Below the pieces are notes generated by a model. The model worked only from the letters and a program-made list of their open reading frames with translations. It was not told the DNA's origin and did not search any database. Below, one piece after another: positions 45,191-56,318 of a stretch of 64,000 bases of DNA. The DNA is from Archivesica marissinica (taxonomy: Eukaryota; Mollusca; Bivalvia; Venerida; Vesicomyidae), in NCBI GenBank assembly GCA_014843695.1, contig CM026400.1, positions 33,113,500-33,177,499 on the forward strand. Reading direction: 5' to 3'. Within the stretch, counting starts at the first letter, position 1; the number at the start of each line of letters is the position of its first letter. The translations under genes were made by a program, and so were the position numbers.

Positions 45191-47040
45191 GCAGACGACA
45201 AGTCATTAATTAATGTGTTTTTCTTATTTGCAGCTGAAAACCCTACAAAACAATTCTAATGAATATCCCTGACATATTTAAAAAAGAATATTTGTCTTTC
45301 AGTAATTTATGGCAAATAAACATGGTATGGAGTTCTGACGCGTAGTAAACCATGTTTTATTCGATTTTAAATAACGCAAATACAAATATTATTTTGATTC
45401 TGATATGACGAAAATATCTAAAAAATTGCAAAAAGATGCCTAAATGATGTCGCAAAACGATAAAAATTCCAGTTAAATGATGTCGTGTTTATGTCAATCG
45501 TTAAACAATGCACAACGTGGTGAATTATTTGCATATACAGACAAAATGCTGAGCCATGTTGTATTTAAAGGCGTATATCACAATTGTTCGTGCGCAGCTT
45601 TCTACGCATCGCGATTATTACCGTTGGTACATTTCACGGCTCACCTCTACAGAAAAAAATAATATCACTTTTTGTGTTAGTTTTATATTTCAATAAATTA
45701 GTACGCGTCTTAATATTCATAATGGTCTTTTATAAACGCAATCAAACAGGAAAGTTTTTATCTGGAGCCAAGTCATCTGTAAGAAAGAAACAAATTGCAT
45801 TTGAACACGTACTGCCTGATAATAAAACTGACATCAATTCGGACGGGACACATCCCATTGTAATTTCGGACACTTTAAACGGCGATGATAAATGCTGCAT
45901 TTTGTGTTGTAAGTTTAATACAATAGAATGCAATTGAGATAAAATGATAAATACGAAATACCACAAATATTAGTCTCTAATTGTGGAAATATCCTATTTT
46001 GACACTGAAATGGTAACGATTATTCTCATTTAGCTCAAAAACAAGCACGGTGTGGTATGTTTTTTATGCTTTCATATTTATCAGTATATTGTAGATATAC
46101 TACACAGAAAATTTAAAAACATTCTGACGATTGAAAAAAAAATTATGACACATTTTCTTACTTTTCGCAAAGCCAAACTGCAAAAATATCCGAGACGTAA
46201 ACAATAAAAAATGGTCAAAATGAAAAATATTTCACATAGAATTATAAAGTTTTATTGATATACATGAACATCTGCTAGTTTGCATCAAATATATGCAATA
46301 TTAAATGGAACTAAACTCATTTTCTAGTGTTTTTATGTATGTTTAAAGGAATTTGTATGCTCATTTTTGACGTCAAAATTTGGACCAATAATGTGTACAC
46401 GGTACTACTCTTCAATTGTTCATAACTTAAAAACGAGCACGGGGACCCACTAGTTTTAAAATATTTTCATACATGGAAATGTCTAATCTAAATATATGCA
46501 AAGTTTAAAATTTTTTTGACGATTATCAATTATTGTGCTACACGCCTTTAACCATTAATTACATGGCTAGCGTGCAGAGAGTTGAAAGGTTGTGTTGTCT
46601 TCTCGTGGGTTTCGATTGTATCTCGGCAACGTACAAACTATCGCAGCTGTGTCAAATTGACTGAGCATTTAATGTTGGCCAACGAGGTCGATGGCAGATT
46701 TGGGGCAGTAGAAAATATATCTACTAGACTTCATTGGTAGAATAGTGTCTACCGATTAAAAAGTTGTTGTATCCATAATTTACATTTTGTCTTGAACATA
46801 TTTAAAGATCTGGACGTCTTTCTCCGTCTGAATTTGCAAGTTATGGTCATGTCCATTATCGACATTGCAGGACAACATGAACAGTTTATAGAAAGAAGTT
46901 GCATAAAAATTTTGTGATGTATGTGACATTTGAGTGTTGGGTAGTTATCCCGTTTCGGCTATAGGTGAGCCGGATATCTAAAGGAAATTTGGTAATAAAT
47001 GCAGAAGTAAAAAACGTTTTTTGTTCTTTGTTTCCTAAAT
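45191..47040. other. AT-rich intergenic stretch, mostly unrecognised
   Basis: No convincing gene is seen apart from one weak open frame (45723-45937). No tandem array is seen. Confidence 0.5.
45723..45937 (+). CDS. Hypothetical short frame, possible first exon
   Basis: The ATG-initiated frame encodes MVFYKRNQTGKFLSGAKSSV and ends with Cys-rich DDKCCILCC. A GTAAGT (GTGTT|GTAAGT) lies inside its last codons, so it could be a first exon spliced onward. The basic N-terminus followed by a CxxC resembles starts of transposon-derived proteins, but nothing specific is recognised and it may be chance. Confidence 0.2.
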
Positions 47041-47051
47041 TGAAAGTAATT

Positions 47052-47215
47052 TGTCCTATTAGTGCAGTGGTTAGCACGCTACGCTCGCTTCTTGCCAATG
47101 TAACACGGCTTCGATCCTCTTGAGATGGTACAGTGGTCGCCAAATCGGACAGTTGGGTTTTCTCCATATACTCCGGTGTCCTCCGCAATTGTTGTAAAAT
47201 AAATACAGTTTAAAC
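47052..47215 (+). mobile_element. SINE family 2, diverged copy
   Basis: CCTATTAGTGCAGTGGTTAG, GAGATGGTACAGTGGTCGCC and TTCTCCATATACTCCGGTGT match family 2. The B box is damaged (CGGCTTCGATCCTC) and an internal deletion removes part of the middle. Confidence 0.75.
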
Positions 47216-47231
47216 ATTTTGAATTTGTCTA

Positions 47232-47315
47232 GTTTAATCCCACCTGTCCGATCTGGCGACCACCGTACCATCTCACATACTTCCCGGTCGAGGATCCGAA
47301 CCTGGACTAGCAACT
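47232..47315 (-). mobile_element. SINE family 2 fragment, minus strand
   Basis: On the minus strand it reads GGTTCGGATCCTCGACCGGG, then GAGATGGTACGGTGGTCGCC, then CAGATCGGACAGGTGGG. It lies tail-to-tail with the previous copy. Confidence 0.75.
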
Positions 47316-47455
47316 TTAATAAAAGCGATGTACGCACATTCATTTCATTGCCTTATGATTGTTTACGGAGTCGAATGAAAAATAATATTCTAGTCAAAAT
47401 ATTATTTTTCAACAATATTCAAATACATTAAGAAATGTTAAAAAGGATGGATTTC

Positions 47456-47572
47456 TGGTTAACCGCTGGAGCCTGCCCAGGAAAGGTGTTGTTAGGTAAA
47501 CTGCCCGCCGGCGATATAGCCCAAAATGGTGCTGATGCAGGCGTAAAACCCGAATCATAACATAAAATAAAT
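47456..47572 (+). mobile_element. SINE family 1, 5'-truncated, 16-bp target duplication
   Basis: Only the last third is present (TGGTTAACCGCTGGAGCCTG to the CATAAAATAAAT tail). A perfect 16-bp duplication AAAAAGGATGGATTTC flanks it (47440-47455 and 47573-47588), so the copy was truncated when it inserted. Confidence 0.92.
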
Positions 47573-47675
47573 AAAAAGGATGGATTTCGTTTTGATAATA
47601 CTGGTATTCTATTGAATAGCAACTGCTAGGAAACTGGTGATACTCGTGTTTAGAGACACATTACAATCTACGAAA

Positions 47676-48450
47676 CAGATGTTGCAACCTAGGAAGATGC
47701 ACAGGTTGCAACCTAGGAGGAGACACGGGTTGCAACCTAGGAGGAGACATGGGTTGCAACCTAGAAGACACAGGTTGCAACCTAGGAGGAGACACGGGTT
47801 GCAACCTAGGAGGAGACACAGGTTGCAACCTAGGAGGAGACACGGGTTACAACCTAGGCGGAGACACGGGTTGCAACCTAGGAGGAGACACAGGTTGCAA
47901 CCTAGGAGGAGACACGGGTTGCAACCTAGGAGGAGACACGGGTTGCAACCTATGAGGAGACACGGGTTGCAACCTATGAGGAGACACGGGTTGCAACCTA
48001 GGAGGAGACACGGGTTGCAACCTATGAGGAGACACGGGTTGCAACCTATGAGGAGACACGTGTTGCAACCTATGAGGAGACACGGTTACAACCTATGAGG
48101 AGACACGGGTTGCAACCTATGAGGAGACACGGGTTGCAACCTAGGAGGAGACACGGTTGCAACTAGGAGGAGACACGGGTTGCAACCTAGGAGGAGACAT
48201 GGGTTGCAACCTATGAGAGACACGGGTTGCAACCTAGAGAGACACGGTTGCAACCTAGGAGACACGGGTTGCAACCTAGGAGGAGACACGGGTTGCAACC
48301 TAGGAGGATACACGGGTTGCAACCTAGAAGGATACACAGGTTGCAACCTAGGAGACACGGGTTGCAACCTATGAGGAGACACGTGTTGCAACCTAGGAGA
48401 CATGGGTTGCAATCTAGGAGGAGACACGGGTTGCAACCTATGAGGAGACA
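47676..48450. repeat. 24-bp minisatellite with palindromic core (GGTTGCAACC)
   Basis: About 32 units of GGTTGCAACCTAGGAGGAGA plus CACG. Each carries the 10-bp palindrome GGTTGCAACC. The period is a multiple of three, so stop-free frames arise that are not genes. Confidence 0.95.
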
Positions 48451-48957
48451 GTGTTTATCTAAGAATGACAGTGTAATATGGATTGCCAGTTTGTGTTTAT
48501 CTAAGAATGACAGTCTAATATGGATTGCCAGTTTGTGTTTATCTAAGAATGACAGTCTAATATGGATTGCTAGTTGTGTTTATCTAAGTATGACAGTCTA
48601 ATATGGATTGCTAGTTTGTGTTTATCTAAGTATGTCAATCTAATATGGATTGCTAGTTTGTGTTTATCTAAGTATGATAGTCTAATATGGATTGCCAGTT
48701 TGTGTTTATCTAAGTATGACAGTCTAATATGGATTGCCAGTTTGTGTTTATCTAAGTATGACAGTCTAATATGGATTGCTAGTTTGTGTTTATCTAAGTA
48801 TGACAGTCTAATATGAATTGCCAGTTTGTGTTTATCTAAGTATGACAGTCTAATATGGATTGCCAGTTTGTGTTTATCTAAGAATGACAGTCTAATATGG
48901 ATTGCCAGTTTGTGTTTATCTAAGAATGACCGTCTAATATGGATTGCCAGTTTGTGG
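48451..48957. repeat. 42-bp minisatellite (TCTAAGTATGACAGTCTAAT)
   Basis: About 12 units of TCTAAGTATGACAGTCTAAT and ATGGATTGCCAGTTTGTGTT. It directly abuts the preceding 24-bp array. The following 48958-49430 has no recognised gene; it contains a C-run near 49090. Confidence 0.95.
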
Positions 48958-49438
48958 GTGATCATTTTGATTTCACTGTATTCAACCTGTATGCCCAGCT
49001 TGGGACAATATTTACCAATCACTAAGTAGGCTAACGTTAATATTTTGTTACAATAGAAATAATAGAAGGCCCCCCCTTTCCAATAGGAGCGCCCCCCCCC
49101 CCACACACACCATTTTTCAGAAGACGGAGATAATAAAAGTTCTCTTTTGCTTAGTTTTACAACTTTGACTGGGTAGGAATGTGTTCGCCGTTTTTCATGT
49201 TGCCTCTGGAGCTGAAATTATTTTCAAAATGTCAGTTCTGTTCCTCCTTATTTTGTTTTTACTAAAACGTTCCTCAAATTGCCTCACGTTTTCATACAGA
49301 TAACCTCAACTGCAGGGCTTGTTCATCACAGTACATCTATATAGAACTACTTGAAGCCTGTTATTCCATAATGAACACTTGTATTGAACATTGTGACCAA
49401 TCACAAGAATGCCTCATAACTTATATGTCTAAACTTGG

Positions 49439-49700
49439 CTGTCCGATTAGCGTAGTGGTTAGCGCGCTCGCTTCTCACCAATGTAATCCGGGTTCGATCC
49501 TCGGACCGGGAGGTATGTGAGATGGTACGGTGGTCGCCAGATCGGACAAGTGGGGTTTCTCCGGATACTCCGGTTTCCTCCCACATGAATGATCACATAT
49601 ATGCTTTCATCAGCGCCAACGAGATATATAATTATACAATATAATTAATATAAGTTGTTAAAACTTGCTTCGCAATCGTTGTGATATAAAGTTTAAACTT
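49439..49700 (+). mobile_element. SINE family 2, full length
   Basis: The head is GTCCGATTAGCGTAGTGGTT; the B box is CGGGTTCGATCCTCGGACCG. The body is GAGATGGTACGGTGGTCGCC and TCCGGTTTCCTCCCACATGA, and the tail is TTGCTTCGCAATCGTTGTGA. Confidence 0.88.
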
Positions 49701-49802
49701 TAAAATTACTGAACCTTTTTTATACATTTGTACACAGATTCATATATTGTGTTTTAGCAGAAGTAAATACCATACAATAAGTAATAGTATCCGGTATCCG
49801 GG

Positions 49803-49945
49803 CCTGGAGGTTATAAAACATTTCTCCACTCTCAAAACTCAGTCTCAAGCGTCTGATTGGTTCAGCTGACAGTAATACTCAGAATCAACCAATCAGATCA
49901 CTTGAGCTTGAGTTTGTGATTTGAGAATAGTTTTATAACCCCAGG
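49803..49945. mobile_element. Small foldback MITE (GGTTATAAAAC ends)
   Basis: The left end CCTGGAGGTTATAAAAC and right end GTTTTATAACCCCAGG are inverted. The arms continue inward (GTCTGATTGGTT against AACCAATCAGATC). It is 143 bp and non-coding. Confidence 0.75.
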
Positions 49946-50022
49946 GCATGGTGTTTATCTGGAAAACATAAAAGGAATGTTCCTTCTAATTGAAAAAGAT
50001 ATGGGTTTGACAATATAGCATG

Positions 50023-50190
50023 TGGCGTCCGTGGTCCAGTCCAGGTATAGCGTTGGATTTGGAATCGAACGGTCCCGGGTTCGATACTAGGTCAGGCCAC
50101 GTATGTATTGTCATTGAGCAAGGCACCTCACACACATTGCATAGTACTGGTTAACCACTTAGGTCGGCTAATCCTGCCCATGCACGCGCG
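50023..50190 (+). mobile_element. tRNA-derived SINE, family 5
   Basis: The head GGCGTCCGTGGTCCAGTCCA and B box CCCGGGTTCGATACTAGG are followed by TTGTCATTGAGCAAGGCACC. A similar GTCATTGAGCAAGACAC follows a B box on the minus strand near 61500-61615. Confidence 0.65.
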
Positions 50191-50276
50191 CACACACACG
50201 TATACGTATCCGTAGTATAGGTATTACAATTGTTTCAGTTGTTTTCAGGGAACTAGTTCCAAATTGGTGTGCGCAT

Positions 50277-50470
50277 AGAAATATACAGGCTTGCGCAATA
50301 TACAGGCTTGCGCGCAATATACAGGCTTGCGCAATATACAGGCTTGCGCGCAATATACAGGCTTGCGCAATATACAGGCTTGCGCGCAATATACAGGCTT
50401 GCGCAATATACAGGCTTGCGCGCAATATACAGGCTTGCGCAATATACAAGCTTGCGCAATATACAAATTG
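50277..50470. repeat. Alternating 17/19-bp palindromic minisatellite (TTGCGCAA / TTGCGCGCAA)
   Basis: ATATACAGGC spacers alternate with the palindromes TTGCGCAA and TTGCGCGCAA, giving a 36-bp higher-order period. It is flanked by a direct repeat AAATTGGTGTGCGCATAGAA. Confidence 0.93.
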
Positions 50471-50761
50471 GTGTGCGCATAGAAATATACAGGCTTGAGC
50501 TGGAATCCAGAAATAGTTCATGTCCAGCAGGGATGTGGTATATACTATTATACTGGGCAGGGTTTCATGTTATTGTCAACATGTTTGCATTTAATTACTA
50601 AAGTATGCACTTTATAATTAATACACATTCACTCAATACACTATCCGAGTGTGTATTATGCAGAGTGAGTATTCAATCGTCCTTCTATTACATATTTATA
50701 TGTAATAATGATTTTCTTGTTGTTTCAGAGAGCGATACAAATCCAATAACACGTTCCGAAA

Positions 50762-52166
50762 ATGGCCAGCAAAATCCTTGAGTCAGATTTCTTTACGAAG
50801 GACACTCCACACGGTTATATTAAAAGATTAATGTATAAAAAATATCTGCAAGCCTATATTGCCAAAACACAATCTGAAAATAGATACAGAACCGTTATAA
50901 TTGATGGATTTGCAGGAGCTGGCCGCTATGGGGACGAATGGCCAGATGCTATCGAGAGCTATGGTTCTCCACTCATTGCTGTAATGGTAGCACTTCAGTT
51001 CCTTAGCCGAACATTGGGAGAAGAAAATATCGTCTTTGGTCCGCCGCCATCAGTCACGGGACCAGAACCTGTACTTGAAATGGACAATATTGTTCTTCAA
51101 GACTTTGCCATTTCCCTATTCTTCATAGAAGACAGCATTGACAATTACACGCAACTCAAATCGAATGTGAAACAACTCCTCATATACTTTATGCAGAAGT
51201 ATTTTCCCGACACAAAGCGCTCAGAGCACCAAACATCTGACGGACATGTTGTGCTTCACAGACTAACTCACAGACTAACAGATGTTAGTATTCAGATTGC
51301 AATATTCCAAAGGAAGTTTAAAGAGTTTGATCCACCTAATGAACTGTCGGAAAATAAGATACGTAGTCTTACTTTCCTGGATCCTTTTGGATTCTCGCAT
51401 ACGCCGATGCAACACGTTGCACGGTTTGCGTCTGGGAGAGGAAACGAATTGTTCATCAACTTTATGAGCAGTTATGTGAATCGCTTTGTTTCAAGAAGCA
51501 CAGATGCTGTTGTCGATCTGTATGGTATAGCTGTCCCTTCTGATGTAATTGAAACATTTCTTGCACAATTGGAGGAGGGTGATGATGCAATAGTCGAGTT
51601 TGTGAAACATGTAATTTTCTTCAACAGCGATCCAGTACATGAAAGGCCTGTAAATGATGTACAGAAATGTGCGGAAAACTACGAACAGTTTCTGAAGACG
51701 AAAACACGATGTGAATTTGCGCTCTCATTTGAGGTAAAGAGGAAAGGGTAACACAATCATATATCATATGATTCATATCACGCATCATCACAAAGGACTA
51801 GAAGCTATGAAGGAAGCAATGAATAGATGTTCACAAACAGAAGGCCAGATGAACATGTCCGACTTTAATATCCTCAGGAAGGGACACGAGCTAAACCTTG
51901 GCAATTGTGATGACCAAAACAGAGTTGCGGATGCTATTTTTAATAATTTCGCTGGACAAGAAAATGTTCGTATAGATACAGTAAGCGACTTTGTATGGCA
52001 AGACACCCCATATGTATATCGGAAGGAACCGCTTAAAATTCTACAAAAGGACAGAAGGATAACCGATGTTCGGGACAACCATGGACAATCACCGAAGCAA
52101 TTATATACATTTCCAGATCACACCAAGTGGCTCATTTCCTTTCAGGCTAGAAGCCGGACGTGTTAA
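50762..52166 (+). pseudogene. TcmP-like (three-Cys-motif partner) protein, probably frameshifted
   Basis: A 329-codon frame (50762-51751) has IDGFAGAGRY (residues ~47-56), GSPLIAV (~68-74), LDPFGFSHTPM (~206-216) and LFINFMSSYVNRF (~230-242). These match in order the bacterial three-Cys-motif partner family TcmP, a predicted methyltransferase-like fold of unknown reaction. The C-terminal part continues in another frame from about 51768: HHKGLEAMKEAMNRCS, TPYVYRKEPLKIL and YTFPDHTKWLISF, again as in TcmP C-termini. So one indel near 51735-51768 breaks the gene, or a very short intron is used (a GTAAAG follows GAG at 51733). An acceptor (TTGTTGTTTCAG, ending 50728) lies 33 bp before the ATG, suggesting a spliced eukaryotic 5' UTR. 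The family call is from recalled motifs and needs a profile search. Confidence 0.7.
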
Positions 52167-52330
52167 ACCACACAACGGACGGTTTAAACTCATGCATCAA
52201 AGGAGATATAGAATCTGATAACTGTGATGACCAAAACAAAGTTGTGGATGTTATTTTGAAACATTTTGCTGGACAAAAAAATGTTGGTATATATATACAT
52301 GTAGTAAGTTCATTTACATTGTATTTTGCG
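52167..52330 (+). pseudogene. Partial second copy of the TcmP-like 3' region
   Basis: NCDDQNKVVDVILKHFAGQK at 52217-52280 is a diverged copy of NCDDQNRVADAIFNNFAGQE at 51905-51960. It loses similarity after GTTGGTATATATA. It is a fragment left by local tandem duplication or a neighbouring decayed paralog. Confidence 0.7.
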
Positions 52331-52488
52331 TCGCCCCGATAATTAAGTATTCTGCCACGGTTCGCAACAATTCGGCTGATCGGATTTTCTCAACAATTTT
52401 ATATTTACTTTATTAAAAAGACAACATATTATAACATTGCGACATGAATATTGTTTCACAAGCTTCGATCATAGACGCAGACATCCGC

Positions 52489-52845
52489 ATCGGTGCCTAC
52501 AAGCTCGTGTGTATATAGACAGAAACAGGACGGAACAACCTAGGAGATCGGTGCCTACAAGCTCGTGTGTATATAGACAGAAACAGGACGGAACAACCTA
52601 GGAGATCGGTGCCTACAAGCTCGTGTGTATATAGACAGAAACAGGACGGAACAACCTAGGACATCGGTGCCTACAAGCTCGTGTGTATATAGACAGAAAC
52701 GGGACGGAACAACCTAGGACATCGGTGCCTACAAGCTCGTGTGTATATAGACAGAAACAGGACGGAACAACATAGGAGATCGGTGCCTACAAGCTCGTGT
52801 GTATATAGACACAAACAGGACGGAACAATCTAGGAGATCGATAAA
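52489..52845. repeat. 58-bp tandem repeat, 6 copies
   Basis: The unit is ATCGGTGCCTACAAGCTCGT, GTGTATATAGACAGAAACAG and GACGGAACAACCTAGGAG. The copies differ at one or two bases. Confidence 0.95.
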
Positions 52846-52894
52846 CTGACAACGCGACGGCGTAGCCTCATTTATCCGTATTTATGTATTTGCG

Positions 52895-53105
52895 TGCATC
52901 TGAGGAGATATAGAAACTGACAACGTGATGGCGTGATGGCGTAATATCGTGCATCTGAGGATATATAGAAACTGACAACGTGATGGCGTAATATCGTGCA
53001 TCTGAGGAGATATAGAAACTGACAATGTGATGGCGTAATATCGTGAGGAGATATAGAAACTGATGACGTAATATCGTACATCTGAGGAGATATAGAAACT
53101 GAGTC
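52895..53105. repeat. ~47-bp tandem repeat (GAGGAGATATAGAAACTGA)
   Basis: Five imperfect units of CATCTGAGGAGATATAGAAA and CTGACAACGTGATGGCGTAA. The following 53106-53770 holds no recognised gene. Confidence 0.9.
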
Positions 53106-53779
53106 ACATATTATCCTCAAACGTCCAATATGTAGAATATTAGCACTGTGTTCTGAGCTACTCGCCTCAGGATGCTGAGACATGTGTATAGCTTGGCAGT
53201 TAGTAATGAACTGATTAATTTTATGTGTACATACAATATTCTGATTGTTGGGCAGTTGTGTAGGTTGCCGAGCAAGTATCTAGCGAAACATATTTTTACA
53301 AACAGACTTGTGCAGTACATCAATATAAATTCACGGCCTTCAGAGTTTAGTGCCGACATGTACAGGATTACGTAAGTCAACAAACAAGAAACGCTTCAGA
53401 GACTTACTATGTCTATTGAGATAGCTGACCATTTCACATTAGATAAACAGTGTACGTCCTTGATAGCCTGGGAACAGGCGTCGATATATTTTGCCTGGTC
53501 AGTCAAATAAATATATTTTAACACCGATACTATTAATTGGGCGGTGTTGATATGTTCAGAAACTCAATAACTGGCGGGGTTTCCCGTGAAATTATTAATC
53601 CTATTAATAGGCCTATTAGCACGTGACTTAAGTAATGACGTACTTGAGTCGAAAGCTAGGCACTGCAATGCTGATGAAACTTTATAATTAGCCACCATTG
53701 TGTATGGGTCAACGGAACGATAAATAGTTTTAGAAAGTACAATGTGCTTCTGTTTTGACATATTTACTCAATATTTAAG

Positions 53780-55353
53780 TCGTCCTTAGTTCAATTACGC
53801 CGAATCGATCCATTACCATCTAAATGTAATCATAATATTTATAATCTCGTCGATATAAAGCATGAAAACAAATTTCATCATGAAGAAGCTGCTAAAGCCA
53901 CAGCACTGAACAAATAGTTTCAGTCTGTCTTCAGCTCCAAATCCCCACTAAGACTTACCTCCATTTGTAAAATGAAAATTCAGGACACAAATGAAAACCT
54001 GAATTGTCAATCCACGCCAAACATGAATGAGATCACAGTAAGTTCAAATGGCATAGAGAAACTTCTCAATAACCTGAACCCTCATAAGGCTAGTGGTCCT
54101 GACCAAATTAAGCCAATCATACTTAAAACCCTGTCTAAAGAACTATCACCTATCCTGTTGCTCCTATTTACAAAAAATGGGACAAGTCAAACCCCGCCAA
54201 CTATAGGCCTATCTCACTGACATGTGTTCTATGCAAGGTACTAGAACATATAGTTTCCTCCTCGATAGTAAAACACTTCACTAACCACAGTATTCTGTAC
54301 CATTTGCAGCATGGTTTTAGAGAAAAGCGGTCGTGCGTTACCCAACTAGTAATGCTAGTCAATGACTTGGTTACCTCTGTCTACAATAAGCATCAAGTAG
54401 ATCTCATCCTATTAGACTTCAGTAAGGCTTTCGATACGGTCTATCTATCACTGACATCTGCAAATGAATCGGTCACACTCCAAAACGATCTTAAGAGATT
54501 AGAAGAGTGGGAGTTGGAGTGGGACATGAAATTTAACTCCTCCAAATGTCAAGTTATCCACGTCACCAGAAGGAAACATCCTATTCCCAGTAAATATAAA
54601 CTCCATGGAGTCCAACTTGAGTCGGTCACCTCAGCCAAATACCTTGGCGTGGATATCTCAAATAACCTGTCGTGGGACACTCACATAAAAAGGTCAACAA
54701 AGAAAGCAAACCAAACATTAGGATTTCTACGTAGAAACCTCCAGGTCAAATCCGAACCCCTTAAGTCCATGGCTTACCAGACACTAGTGAGACCCCAGCT
54801 TGAATATGGCTCCGAGATCTGGTCGCCCAATACCCAAACATTGATAGACGAAATTGAAGGTGTCCAGCGGAGAGCAGCCCGTTGGATAAAGGCTGACTTC
54901 TATCGTACCTCTAGTGTTACAGACATGCTACATTCCCTAAATCTACGCAGACTAGAACAACGGCGTATTGACAATAAGTTATCCCATATGTATAAAATTC
55001 ATAATGATCTTGTTGCTATTTCCATTGAAAATTACCTAGTTCCCCTCTCCCGTCCTGCTCGCCATTGCCATTCCTTAAGCTATAGGTTAATTACAGCAAC
55101 TACAGACTACTTACAAGTTTTCCTTTTTTCCAAGAACAATCTACCATTGGAACTATCTCCCTCATGACAGTGTCCATCTCCCTACCATAGAGAAATTCAA
55201 TACGGCAGTTTGCCATATTGATCATGCCAGTCCATAGTTGTTCTGCGCAGTTGCTTTTAAACTTTTACCACAACTTATTTTCATTACTTTCTTAAATTAT
55301 ACTTTTAACTACTCATACGGTTTTTGAACGCGCAACAAGATAGATAGATAGAT
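53780..55353 (+). mobile_element. Degenerate Jockey/CR1-type LINE, internally deleted
   Basis: The first part has LNPHKASGPDQIKPIILK. A frameshifted stretch near 54180-54290 follows ([11 protein letters not shown] region), then QHGFREKRSC and LILLDFSKAFDTV. The sequence then jumps directly to DLKRLEEWELEWDMKFNSSK, skipping the [10 protein letters not shown] and YADD boxes. LGVDISNNLSWDTHI and a long C-terminal region follow to 55167. It ends in a GATA microsatellite tail (55339-55353). It cannot encode active RT. Confidence 0.88.
54304..55167 (+). pseudogene. RT fragment lacking the catalytic palm boxes
   Basis: A 287-codon open frame retains FSKAFDTV and the thumb/C-terminal part (LVRPQLEYGSEIWSP, EGVQRRAARWI), but an in-frame deletion removes the [14 protein letters not shown] region. 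The frame stayed open after the deletion, so the deletion is in phase. Confidence 0.85.
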
Positions 55354-55580
55354 ATAACACAGACACGGGACATTATAATATAATTTATATTATGTAAATG
55401 AGTCTACGAGAACATTCGTGTATATTGGGAAATGATCGTGTGTAATCGTGCCTGTTCGGCGATTTCCGCTATCTCGTCGATATAACACTGAAACGGGACA
55501 TTATATGTAAATGAGTCTACGGGAACATTCGTGTATATTCGGAAATGATCGTGTATAATCGTGCCTGTTCGGCGATTTCC
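55351..55580. repeat. 128-bp tandem duplication
   Basis: GATATAACAC, CGGGACATTATA, GAACATTCGTGTATATT and GCCTGTTCGGCGATTTCCG occur in the same order twice, 128 bp apart. The first copy carries an extra AT-rich insertion. Confidence 0.85.
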
Positions 55581-55754
55581 GATAGGATTCTATTTCTATA
55601 TTTAGCGATATTATCTTGTAGAAAAGAGTTGTCCCCAGGCTGTCATTTGGCTAGAAGTGAAAAATCAACATACTGGAACGTCATTGACTGTAAGATCAAA
55701 TATGTCACAGATCATATTCGTCACACGATTGTGTGTGTGCGTGGCGCGCGTTTA

Positions 55755-55905
55755 TTTATCATCGCTACCGGTAGCCCATATGAGCGACGCCTCCTGAAGT
55801 CATTGGTTATTTTAGATGTTTGGAGGATAGTGCTGTTAAATTTATTACGGTCAGACGGAGGATCGAACCTGCGAGCCCTAGATTACCAGTCCAGCACACA
55901 CGATC
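55755..55905 (-). mobile_element. SINE family 3, minus strand, diverged
   Basis: On the minus strand it has TGGACTGGTAATCTAGGGCT, GCAGGTTCGATCCTCCGTCT, then ACTATCCTCCAAACATCTAA and the tail CATATGGGCTACCGGTAGCG. Internal sections are deleted. Confidence 0.75.
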
Positions 55906-56070
55906 GTATGTCACACGAACCGAACATATTTGTTACATATTATATGTGATCGAGTTGTATTTTACGTGACGTGAAATAATATTTGTCACACCTCATTACC
56001 TTTTTGATACGATCATATATGTCACACATTTTATCTTTTTTTTACGATCATATATGTCACAAATATTTAG

Positions 56071-56240
56071 CTCACCTGATCATGTGAGGTATTGCTACCG
56101 CAATGTGTCTGTCCGTCGTCCGTGAACATTTTCAAACGTCTTTTCCTCAGTAACCATTGAGTCTATAGCCACCATTTATGGTCTTAATACTTGGGATGGT
56201 GCGGGATTACATAACCGCTAAACTCATTACGTAATCCAAG
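56071..56240. repeat. Dispersed AGCTCACCTG-type repeat, fragment
   Basis: AGCTCACCTGATCATGTGAG, CTGTCCGTCGTCCGTGAACA and TCAGTAACCATTGAGTC resemble a repeat seen widely in mollusc genomes (from memory). No second copy is in the window. Confidence 0.4.
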
Positions 56241-56318
56241 ATGGCCGCTGTCTAAAATTAGCACACATTCTTAAAAACTATTCTCACGAACCGCCAGCTG
56301 GTGTGACGTATATGATAT

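Noticed and set aside
45477..45662. 61-codon plus-strand frame
   Set aside because: Length is within chance for this composition and no motif is seen.
47637..48601. Arg-rich LQPRRRHG repeat protein
   Set aside because: A frame created by the 24-bp minisatellite; open frames in other phases and on the other strand are equally long.
48570..49106. 178-codon minus-strand repeat frame (HKLAIHIRLSYLD)
   Set aside because: Translation of the 42-bp minisatellite; the plus strand is open too.
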